Shown: positions 7,051 to 12,390 of the stretch, piece after piece
Layout of the letters: each line of letters starts with the position of its first letter
Numbering within the stretch: position 1 is the first letter of the stretch
Position numbers and translations under genes: made by a program
Assembly (NCBI GenBank): GCA_030550225.1
Contig: JAUQPV010000045.1
Coordinates: 1-12,556 of the forward strand
Source: Acidobacteriota bacterium
Lineage (GTDB): Bacteria > Acidobacteriota > HRBIN11
DNA: 12,556 nt
Direction of reading: 5' to 3'
Notes under the pieces: generated by a model
The model's input: the letters and a program-made list of their open reading frames with translations, nothing else
Databases searched by the model: none
Told to the model about the DNA's origin: nothing

Positions 7051-7087
7051 CAAGCCCCCTTTCGGAGGCATCCCGTGTCCCCTTCCA

Positions 7088-7116
7088 TTGCCTGTTTCCT
7101 TGTCCCGACTTATAAT
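7088..7116 (+). promoter_or_regulatory. Sigma-70-type promoter for rplY-pth
   Basis: A perfect TATAAT -10 box at 7111-7116 has TTGCCT at 7088-7093 as -35, with a 17-bp spacer. Transcription would start near 7122, giving a leader of about 78 bases. This is the best promoter in the window. It is an AT-rich island in GC-rich DNA. Confidence 0.75.
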
Positions 7117-7186
7117 ACAGACTACCTGGCGTGAATCCCAGACCGCCGACGACCGGCACCTGAGACCCGAGACCTGGAACCTACTT

Positions 7187-7192
7187 GGGAGG
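7187..7192 (+). promoter_or_regulatory. Shine-Dalgarno of rplY; decides the start
   Basis: GGGAGG lies 7 bases before ATG 7200. The in-frame TTG at 7185 overlaps this site and is therefore not the start. Confidence 0.8.
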
Positions 7193-7199
7193 TCACTTC

Positions 7200-7850
7200 A
7201 TGCCGCAGACGATGACGATCCCGGTCCAAATTCGTGAGAAGGTCGGCAAGGAAGTCGCCCGCAAGATCCGTCAGCGGGGCCGTATCCCCGGCATCGTGTA
7301 CGGTCCGGGTCGCTCACCGGTGCCCATCGAGCTGGACCCTCGGCCCGTCGTGCATCTGCTGGAACGGGGGACGGCTGAGAATACGCTGTTGGAGCTTCGA
7401 ACCGACGACGACCAGCGCTGGCTCTGCCTGCTGAAGGACTACCAGCTCGACCCCGTCCGGGACACCCTCCTGCACGTCGACTTCTATGCCGTCCAGACCG
7501 ACGTCGCCCTGACCCTGCGGGTCCCCATCCGCTTGGTCGGCGAACCCCCGGCCCTGAAGACGGGCGGTGTCCTCCAGTTCCTGGTCCGTGAAATCGAGGT
7601 CGAGTGCCTCCCGAAGGACATCCCGGACGTCATCGAGGTCGACATCTCGAACCTCGGGCTGAACGACTTCATCCAGGTCCGGGACCTGAAGCTCCCGCCG
7701 GGCGTCCGGGCCGTCGAGGACCCCGATGAGGTCATCGTCACCCTCACGGCCGCCGAGGAGTACGTCGAGGAAGCGGCCACCCCGACCCTGGCGGAGGCAC
7801 CGGAACCCGAGGTCATCAAGCGGGGGAAGACGGAAGAAGAGGAAGAGTAG
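7200..7850 (+). CDS. rplY: 50S ribosomal protein bL25 (CTC/TL5 family)
   Basis: Binds 5S rRNA in the large subunit. Its 216 residues give the long CTC/TL5 form: an N-terminal 5S-binding domain (about 1-95, with IRQRGRIPGIVYGPG and LLKDYQLDPVRDTLLHVDFY) and a beta-rich C-terminal domain (about 96-190, with GGVLQFLVREIEVECLPKDIPDVIEVDIS). The tail is acidic and ends in a run of Glu. The start at ATG 7200 is set by GGGAGG at 7187-7192. pth begins 3 bases after the stop, the rplY-pth pairing known from many bacteria. The promoter at 7088-7116 should drive both genes. The leader includes word-like sequence (CACCTGAGACCCGAGACCTGG-type words at about 7157-7180) of unknown role. Confidence 0.96.
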   Translation: MPQTMTIPVQIREKVGKEVARKIRQRGRIPGIVYGPGRSPVPIELDPRPVVHLLERGTAENTLLELRTDDDQRWLCLLKDYQLDPVRDTLLHVDFYAVQTDVALTLRVPIRLVGEPPALKTGGVLQFLVREIEVECLPKDIPDVIEVDISNLGLNDFIQVRDLKLPPGVRAVEDPDEVIVTLTAAEEYVEEAATPTLAEAPEPEVIKRGKTEEEEE

Positions 7851-7853
7851 CCC

Positions 7854-8438
7854 GTGGGGGTCTCGCCGTTCTTGCGGGCTGTCGTGGGACTGGGGAACCC
7901 GGGTGAGACTTATGCCCGGACCCGCCACAACATCGGCTTCATGCTGGTCGACCGCATCCGTCGGGAAGCTCAGGTCCAGAAGAAGCGGACCCTGGAGGGG
8001 GCCGTGCAGGTCTTCGCCGTCCAGTGGGCGGATTGGGACCTCTACCTGGTCAAACCCCTGACTTACATGAACTTGAGCGGCCCGGGCGTCCGACTGGCCC
8101 AGTCCCGATACGGCTGGAAGCCGGACGAACTCCTGATCGTCTACGACGACGTGGACCTCCCCTTGGGTCGCCTCCGCCTGCGGACGTCGGGGAGCGCCGG
8201 GGGCCACAAGGGCATGGCATCTGTCCTCGCCGCCCTGGGTACCGACCGGGTCCCCCGCCTCCGGATGGGCATCGGCGTGAACCCCAAGCCGACCGACTTG
8301 GCGACCTTCGTGTTGACCCCCTTTGCGGCCGACGAATGGCCCGTCGTGGCGGCTATGCTGGACCGAGCCACGGAAGTCGTCCGCCGCATCCTGGCCGAGG
8401 GCTTCGAGAAGGCGATGAACTGGGCGAATCGGTCGTGA
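7854..8438 (+). CDS. pth: Peptidyl-tRNA hydrolase
   Basis: Cleaves the ester of peptidyl-tRNA released from stalled ribosomes, recycling tRNA in the cytoplasm. It has 194 residues, the same length as the E. coli enzyme. All four key residues align: N15 (GLGNPG), catalytic H25 (TRHNIGF), N73 (PLTYMNLSG) and D98 (YDDVDLP), matching E. coli N10, H20, N68 and D93. SAGGHKGM follows, as in the family. The start is GTG 7854, three bases after the rplY stop; a purine-rich AAGAGGAAGAG at the end of rplY serves as ribosome-binding site, so the two genes look translationally coupled. A hairpin follows 14 bases after the stop. Confidence 0.97.
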   Translation: MGVSPFLRAVVGLGNPGETYARTRHNIGFMLVDRIRREAQVQKKRTLEGAVQVFAVQWADWDLYLVKPLTYMNLSGPGVRLAQSRYGWKPDELLIVYDDVDLPLGRLRLRTSGSAGGHKGMASVLAALGTDRVPRLRMGIGVNPKPTDLATFVLTPFAADEWPVVAAMLDRATEVVRRILAEGFEKAMNWANRS

Positions 8439-8452
8439 TCGCCAGGGGACTG

Positions 8453-8474
8453 ACACCGGCGTGACGGCCGGTGT
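8453..8474 (+). terminator. Hairpin after pth, possible terminator
   Basis: A perfect 8-bp stem, ACACCGGC and GCCGGTGT, with loop GTGACG, begins 14 bases after the pth stop. It is followed by TCTGAG rather than a T-run, so intrinsic termination is uncertain; the place and stem strength fit the end of the rplY-pth operon. Confidence 0.5.
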
Positions 8475-8590
8475 TCTGAGAGATCAGTTATCAGAGCCGT
8501 TCGGCCCGTGAGAATGGCGTCGGGACGGCCTTTCCCATCGCCCGGGAAACACGATTTTTCAAGCCTCCGGCCGATGGGCCGGTCGGCCAC

Positions 8591-8790
8591 TCGGGAATTC
8601 GGCATTTCGGGAGTTCGGGAACTCGGGCCTTGGGGGCCGGCCGGGGAGGGGATGGGAGCCGGCGGTCGGCGACCAGAGGAGGCGAAGGGTCAGGAAAACT
8701 TCCGGGAGCCGTGGGGACTTGGAACGCTCCATGCCCCCGGGCCTTCTACGTCGGCCGCCGAACGGCCCTCCCGAATGGCCGAATTCCCGA
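8591..8790. repeat. GTTCGGGA-family inverted repeat
   Basis: Arms 8591-8613 and 8768-8790, each 23 bases, are near-perfect reverse complements (TCGGGAATTCGG then CATTTCGGGAG versus CCATTCGGGAG). They enclose about 154 GC-rich bases with no gene. The left arm continues as GTTCGGGAACTCGGG and shares a 13-base identity with the copy at 4121-4133. Confidence 0.75.
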
Positions 8791-8838
8791 ACTGCCTTTT
8801 GCTTGAAAAACCGTCCGCCCCGAAGGGTCAGAAAAGCT
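8683..8838 (+). repeat. Imperfect 18-base direct repeat
   Basis: CGAAGGGTCAGGAAAACT at 8683-8700 recurs as CGAAGGGTCAGAAAAGCT at 8821-8838, with two differences. The copies bracket the right arm of the GTTCGGGA inverted repeat. A shorter GAAGGGTCAG occurs at 10465-10474. Function unknown; too long to be a typical insertion-target duplication. Confidence 0.5.
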
Positions 8839-8878
8839 GAATCTATGCAGGCTTCACGAACCGAACAGCTATGTCAAT

Positions 8879-8884
8879 GGAGGG
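8879..8884 (+). promoter_or_regulatory. Shine-Dalgarno of the peroxiredoxin gene; decides the start
   Basis: GGAGGG four bases before ATG 8889. The in-frame ATGs at 8871 and 8877 lie before or within this site, so 8889 is preferred; it also begins the signal peptide directly. Confidence 0.75.
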
Positions 8885-8888
8885 AACC

Positions 8889-9422
8889 ATGAAACTCTTG
8901 CTGATTCTTACCCTCGGGACCCTGGCCCTGAGCCTCTTGGGCTTGGCGCGGGCCGAAAAGCGGGCCGTCCGGGAGGGCCAGACGGCCCCGGACTTCACCC
9001 TAAAGGACCAAGACGGGCGCGACGTGACCCTGTCGGCCCTCCGCGGGAAGTGGGTCGTCCTGTACTTTTACCCCAAGGACGACACGCCGGGTTGTACGAA
9101 GGAGGCCTGCGCCTTTCGGGACTTCATCGAGCAATACCGGGCTTTGGGCGCCGAAGTCCTGGGCGTCAGCGTCGACGACGTCACGTCCCACAAGAAATTT
9201 CATCAAAAATATAAACTCAACTTTCACTTGCTGGCAGACCCCGACAAACAGGTCACCCGTATGTACGGGGTCCTCAACCCCTTGGGCTGGGCCCGCCGGG
9301 TGACCTTTGTCATCGACCCCCAGGGCGTCGTTCGGAAGGTCTTCCCCAAGGTCGACGTCGGCGTCCACAGCCAAGAGGTCTTGGACTTCCTGAAGGCGGC
9401 CTTGGCGACGGGGACGCCGTAG
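8889..9422 (+). CDS. Exported Bcp/PrxQ-type peroxiredoxin
   Basis: Thiol peroxidase of the AhpC/TSA superfamily, reducing H2O2 and organic hydroperoxides. Its 177 residues begin with a hydrophobic segment (3-19) ending in A-R-A (20-22), a typical Sec signal peptide with cleavage near 22; there is no lipobox cysteine. The thioredoxin fold follows: APDFTL at 33-38 and P62-K-D-D-T66-P-G-C69 with peroxidatic C69. C74, five residues on, is the resolving cysteine as in E. coli Bcp, so an atypical two-Cys mechanism is expected. GVLNPLG and RRVTFVIDPQG are standard. Most Bcp proteins are cytoplasmic, so export is notable; its reductant outside the membrane is not encoded here. It is a single gene with its own Shine-Dalgarno. 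A GACCCC/GGGGTC pair (9431-9436, 9453-9458) follows the stop but lacks a T-run. Confidence 0.93.
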   Translation: MKLLLILTLGTLALSLLGLARAEKRAVREGQTAPDFTLKDQDGRDVTLSALRGKWVVLYFYPKDDTPGCTKEACAFRDFIEQYRALGAEVLGVSVDDVTSHKKFHQKYKLNFHLLADPDKQVTRMYGVLNPLGWARRVTFVIDPQGVVRKVFPKVDVGVHSQEVLDFLKAALATGTP

Positions 9423-9509
9423 ACTTGATAGACCCCAGACCGTGGACCGAACGGGGTCATCGGAATACCCTCCCCTTGAGACGAAGCGAATCAGGCTTCC
9501 GAAACAGGT

Positions 9510-9580
9510 CTATGGCTTCTTTACCATAGCCGTCCGGCCCAGGAGAATTCCGATGGGATCGGCTTTGCCGACCCTTCGGG
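9510..9580 (+). other. Small hairpins in the leader of the channel-like gene
   Basis: Three short perfect hairpins lie in the gap before the gene at 9609: CTATGG/CCATAG (9510-9529, 8-base loop), TCGGC-TTT-GCCGA (9559-9571) and CCC-TTC-GGG (9572-9580). They might form a structured leader. I do not recognise a known riboswitch, including the c-di-AMP type often linked to K+ transport, and chance is possible in GC-rich DNA. Confidence 0.3.
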
Positions 9581-9608
9581 ACGGATCAAACCGTTCTGTG
9601 GGACCAGT

Positions 9609-10388
9609 ATGGCGGTTAAAACCGGTCAGATGCCCCGGGTACGGGTCTTATGGCGCTTTATACGGGCGTTGATGCTCCCCTTTGTCACGTTGATCGCCTT
9701 TCACGCCGTCGTCGCCACAGTCTACGTGGGCCTGGAGGGAATCTCCTGGCTGGAAGCCGTCTACTGGGTCACGCACCCCCATGCCATCGACTTACGGGGG
9801 CACGTCCGGCCCGTGACCCGGGCGGTCGCCATCTTTGTGTATGCCAGCGTCTTCTTCTTCCAGGTCTGGTTCGCCGAACGGGTCCTCGTGACGCTGTTCG
9901 GGCACGGCGGCCTGGAGTTATGGAGTCGGCTGATGAGCGAGACCAAGATCGAGCAAATGCGAGACCACTTCATCATCTGCGGCTACGGCCAGGTCGGCCG
10001 TACGGTCGTCGACCAACTGCAGAAGGCGAGCCTCCCCTTTGTGCTTATCGAGTTGGACGAGGGCCTTTACAAAGAACTCTTGAAGGAGGGTCTTCCAGTC
10101 ATCCATGGGGACGCTCGGCGACGGGACGTCCTACTCCAGGCCGGGATCCAGCGGGCCCGGGGCATCGCCATCGTCATCGACAACGACGCCGACACGTTGT
10201 ACATCACCATCACGGCCCGCCTGCTCAACCCGAACATTTACATCATCAGCCGGGCCGGCAATCTTCGTTATGCGGAGGCCCTCCGAGGCGCCGGGGCCAA
10301 CGAGGTCTTCATCCCCGAGTACGAAGGCGGCTTGATCGTCTGGCGGTCGATCGAGCGATTGGTCGGCCCGACGGGACGGCTCGAGTAA
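9609..10388 (+). CDS. Two-helix K+ channel-like protein with RCK/TrkA-N domain and non-canonical filter
   Basis: 259 residues. The N-terminal half looks like a 2-TM channel module: TM1 about 17-42, a pore-helix-like ISWLEAVYW (45-53), a filter region and TM2 about 71-96. The C-terminal half is a TrkA-N/RCK Rossmann domain starting HFIICGYGQVG (120-130; GxGxxG), with an acidic LIELDE at the end of the second strand, HGDARRRDVL, and IAIVIDNDADTLYITITARLLNP. Oddity: aligned ungapped from A50-V-Y to P68-V-T70, the place of T-V-G-Y-G holds I60-D-L-R-G64, so the K+ signature is absent. It may conduct something else, be non-conducting, or act as a sensor or partner subunit. There is no RCK-C domain. 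Start ATG 9609 has only a weak GGGA upstream; ATG 9630 is an alternative. RCK assignment is secure, transport role inferred. Confidence 0.82.
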   Translation: MAVKTGQMPRVRVLWRFIRALMLPFVTLIAFHAVVATVYVGLEGISWLEAVYWVTHPHAIDLRGHVRPVTRAVAIFVYASVFFFQVWFAERVLVTLFGHGGLELWSRLMSETKIEQMRDHFIICGYGQVGRTVVDQLQKASLPFVLIELDEGLYKELLKEGLPVIHGDARRRDVLLQAGIQRARGIAIVIDNDADTLYITITARLLNPNIYIISRAGNLRYAEALRGAGANEVFIPEYEGGLIVWRSIERLVGPTGRLE

Positions 10389-10394
10389 GTGGGC

Positions 10395-10458
10395 GGGAGC
10401 GCAGACGTCCCGTCTGCAGGAACGCAGGTCTCTGGCCTGCGGGAATGCAGGCGCTCCC
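10395..10458. repeat. Tandem 23-base hairpin repeat after the channel-like gene
   Basis: Units start at 10401, 10424 and 10447, a period of exactly 23. The form is GCAG-N9-CTGC-RGGAAY; the third unit is truncated. Units one and two each fold as a 7-bp stem with a 3-base loop (10401-10417 and 10424-10440). The stems differ at three pairs, two by compensatory changes and one by a wobble pair. An outer pair, GGGAGCGC (10395-10402) and GCGCTCCC (10451-10458), encloses the array. The site, 6-70 bases after a stop codon, would suit termination or transcript-end protection. Confidence 0.75.
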
Positions 10459-10482
10459 CCTCCTGAAGGGTCAGCCCTGGCG

Positions 10483-10511
10483 TTGAAACGTCGGGGGATC
10501 GGTACTAAATT
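10483..10511 (+). promoter_or_regulatory. Probable sigma-70-type promoter for the D2-type AAA+ gene
   Basis: TTGAAA at 10483-10488 (5 of 6 to consensus) and TAAATT at 10506-10511 (4 of 6) are 17 bp apart, with a predicted start near 10518 and a short leader. The Shine-Dalgarno GGAGGG (10537-10542) of the gene sits partly in the loop of a CCACC/GGTGG stem (10532-10545), which could modulate translation. Confidence 0.5.
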
Positions 10512-10552
10512 CCTTCATCGGGATATAGCCTCCACCGGAGGGTGGCATCCGT

Positions 10553-11557
10553 ATGGTCCGCATGTTGAAAGCCGAGGAGATTCGGGAATCGCTCCGGCGG
10601 GAGATTGTCGGCCAAGACGAGGCCATCGATGCCGTCGTCCGGGCCGTGACCGTCGCCATGCTGGGGGTCACCGACCCGAAGCATCCCCTGGGGACGTTCC
10701 TGTTCATGGGACCGACTGGCACGGGCAAGAGCGCCATGGCCCGAGCCCTGGCCAAAGTCCTTCACGGCGACGAGGATAAGGTCGTCGTCGTCAACTGCAC
10801 GGAGTTCAAGCACAGCCACGAGGTCAGCAAGCTTATCGGGGCACCGCCCGGGTACGTGGGGCACGACCAACCCCCATTTATCACGCCGGAGAAGATCCAG
10901 GACCGTTTCACCGTCGTCGTTTTCGAGGAGCTCGAAAAGGCCCACCCGACGCTGTTCGACCTGCTCTTGCAGATCCTCGACAACGGTGAGCTCTACACGG
11001 CCAAGGGCGAGAAGCTCGACTTCACGAAGTGCTTCATCATCATGACCAGCAACGTCTCGGCCCGGGAGATCGACGACATCACGAAGGAGGCCATCGGATT
11101 TCAGCCGCCGAACCCACCCGAGGAGGACCCCGACAAGTTCGACCGTCACATCCGACAGGTCTGTATGCAAGCCCTCGAACGGTCTTTCCGGCCTGAATTC
11201 ATCAACCGGATCGACGAAATCATCGTATTCCGCCGTCTCAAGATGGACCATCTCCAGAAAATCTTGGACAAGTTCCTGCTGGACACGCGGGCTCGGTTTG
11301 CCATCGCCGGCATCGGGACGGTCATCACCGACGAGGCCAAGGCGTTCCTGCTCCAGAAGGGGACGAACCTGCGGTATGGCGCCCGCCCCCTGAAGCGGGC
11401 CGTCCGTCAGTACCTGGAGTATCCCCTGGCCCAATTCGTCATGCACCACGGCGTCTCCGAACGGGAGGTCGTCTACGTCTTGGCCGACCCGCCCAACGAC
11501 GCCCTCCGCTTTGAGGTCCGCCAGCTCAAGAAAGGTGAACTGATCGTCATGAGCTGA
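10553..11557 (+). CDS. Stand-alone ClpA/B/C D2-type AAA+ ATPase
   Basis: 334 residues corresponding to only the second ATPase module (D2) of Clp/Hsp100 proteins; there is no N domain, D1 or middle domain. It has IVGQDEAIDAV (18-28), Walker A G53-PTGTGK-S60, pore loop G100-Y-V-G103, Walker B VVVFEE (121-126; E125 where most have Asp), sensor 1 TSN (165-167), arginine finger R219 in RPEFINRID, and sensor 2 R278 in YGARPLKR, followed by the small C-terminal domain. It also has I181-G-F183 just after sensor 1, matching in place the ClpP-docking [LIV]-G-[FL] tripeptide of ClpA, ClpC and ClpX, which ClpB lacks. It therefore may feed ClpP rather than disaggregate; inferred. ATG 10553 has GGAGGG at 10537; ATG 10562 is an alternative. 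It is not a visible remnant: it has its own promoter and complete D2 motifs. Confidence 0.88.
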   Translation: MVRMLKAEEIRESLRREIVGQDEAIDAVVRAVTVAMLGVTDPKHPLGTFLFMGPTGTGKSAMARALAKVLHGDEDKVVVVNCTEFKHSHEVSKLIGAPPGYVGHDQPPFITPEKIQDRFTVVVFEELEKAHPTLFDLLLQILDNGELYTAKGEKLDFTKCFIIMTSNVSAREIDDITKEAIGFQPPNPPEEDPDKFDRHIRQVCMQALERSFRPEFINRIDEIIVFRRLKMDHLQKILDKFLLDTRARFAIAGIGTVITDEAKAFLLQKGTNLRYGARPLKRAVRQYLEYPLAQFVMHHGVSEREVVYVLADPPNDALRFEVRQLKKGELIVMS

Positions 11558-11594
11558 GGCAATACGGAGGCATGAGGAACGGGGGATGAGGACG

Positions 11595-11651
11595 GGCTGA
11601 TGGCGGATAGCCCACGTTGGCTCATGGGCTATGAGCTATGAGCCATCAGCC
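11595..11651. repeat. Hairpin of the CTCAT-word family upstream of thiE
   Basis: GGCTGATGGC (11595-11604) and its exact reverse complement (11642-11651) form the base. ATAGCCCA (11607-11614) and TGGGCTAT (11625-11632) extend the stem. Bases 11631-11646 (ATGAGCTATGAGCCAT) equal the reverse complement of 373-388 inside cca. The in-frame ATG at 11631 lies within the repeat and is not taken as the thiE start. Confidence 0.8.
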
Positions 11652-11687
11652 AAGGTCGCCCACTGCCACCTGAGGGGTCGCCTCGTC

Positions 11688-12344
11688 ATGACGCGTCGGG
11701 CACGGTGGGAGGCGTGGGTCCGGCAGGGCCCCCACCTGTACGTCATCACCGACACGGGGTACGCTGGGAAGTCCCACGTCGAAATCGTCCGAGAAGCCCT
11801 GGCCGGCGGAGCCGAGCTGATTCAGCTACGGGACAAGACCCTCCCGGATAAAGCCTTCTACGAGCAGGCCCTGGAGTGCGCCCGCCTGTGTCGAGAAGCA
11901 GGGGCCTGGTTTTTCGTAAACGACCGGGTCCACATCGCCCTGGCCGTCGGGGCCGACGGCGTCCACGTCGGCCAGGACGACCTGCCGCCGGACGTCGTCC
12001 GCCGCCTCGTCGGGGACGACATGCTCATCGGCCGTTCGACGCATAACCCCGAGGAATTCCGCCGGGCCCACCAGGCAGAGCCCGTCGATTACGTCGCTTT
12101 CGGACCCATCTTTGCGACGCAGACGAAACCCCAATCGGTCCCCTTGGGCGTGCCTCTCCTGCGGGACATGATGAAGGAGGCCGTCCGGCCCGTCGTGGCC
12201 ATCGGGGGGATCACCCTGGAACGGCTTCCGGCCCTGATCCCGACAGGCGTGGCGATGGTCGCCGTCGTCTCGGACATCATGACGGGCCGGATCGCCGACC
12301 GAGTCGCCGCCTATCGGGCCGCCCTCCGATCTCTTGCCTCTTGA
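11688..12344 (+). CDS. thiE: Thiamine-phosphate synthase
   Basis: Couples HMP pyrophosphate and thiazole phosphate (HET-P) to thiamine phosphate in the cytoplasm. The TIM-barrel motifs are complete: HLYVITD, AELIQLRDK (diphosphate and Mg site), FVNDRVHIAL, ADGVHVGQDDLP, IGRSTH (with the ST of the active site), DYVAFGPIFATQTK and VVAIGGI, ending in VAVVSDI. From ATG 11688 it has 218 residues, in the family range; GAGGGG at 11672-11677 supports this start. The frame extends upstream to ATG 11631, but those 19 codons come partly from the repeat at 11595-11651. No other thi gene and no TPP riboswitch (THI box) is visible upstream, so regulation is unknown. Confidence 0.95.
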   Translation: MTRRARWEAWVRQGPHLYVITDTGYAGKSHVEIVREALAGGAELIQLRDKTLPDKAFYEQALECARLCREAGAWFFVNDRVHIALAVGADGVHVGQDDLPPDVVRRLVGDDMLIGRSTHNPEEFRRAHQAEPVDYVAFGPIFATQTKPQSVPLGVPLLRDMMKEAVRPVVAIGGITLERLPALIPTGVAMVAVVSDIMTGRIADRVAAYRAALRSLAS

Positions 12345-12363
12345 GGCTCACCTGGGCTATCAT
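12334..12363 (+). promoter_or_regulatory. Possible promoter for the Cys-rich gene
   Basis: TTGCCT (12334-12339) and TATCAT (12358-12363) are 18 bp apart. The -35 hexamer is identical to that of the rplY promoter. It overlaps the thiE stop region. Moderate match only. Confidence 0.35.
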
Positions 12364-12390
12364 CGGAACGCCCTCACCTTGAGGCCGTCG

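Larger units (their letters stand above)
8439..8888. other. Gene-free, repeat-rich region of about 450 bp between pth and the peroxiredoxin gene
   Basis: No credible gene. A 110-codon open frame (8508-8840) is made largely of repeat sequence. The region contains the post-pth hairpin, an ATCAGTTATCAG word run (8482-8496), a GGCCGA/TCGGCC hairpin (8569-8588), the GTTCGGGA-family inverted repeat (8591-8790) and an 18-base direct repeat (8683-8700 and 8821-8838). I could not find a convincing promoter for the peroxiredoxin gene. Confidence 0.7.

Noticed and set aside
7314..8456. 380-codon minus-strand frame opposite rplY and pth
   Set aside because: Spans two well-supported genes in antisense; the length follows from GC-rich codon bias.
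8569..8588. GGCCGA/TCGGCC hairpin as a terminator
   Set aside because: No T-run follows and the stem is short; palindromes of this sort arise easily in GC-rich DNA.
8508..8840. 110-codon plus-strand frame before the peroxiredoxin gene
   Set aside because: Translates both arms of an inverted repeat and a direct repeat; no ribosome-binding site.
9423..9608. c-di-AMP or other riboswitch before the channel-like gene
   Set aside because: Only short generic hairpins are present; I could not find the conserved core of a known class.
10395..10458. Tandem repeats as a CRISPR array
   Set aside because: The 23-base units are contiguous with no spacers, only two and a half copies exist, and there are no cas genes.
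11631..11687. 19-codon N-terminal extension of ThiE
   Set aside because: It begins inside the CTCAT-family hairpin; ATG 11688 has a proper Shine-Dalgarno and gives the normal family length.
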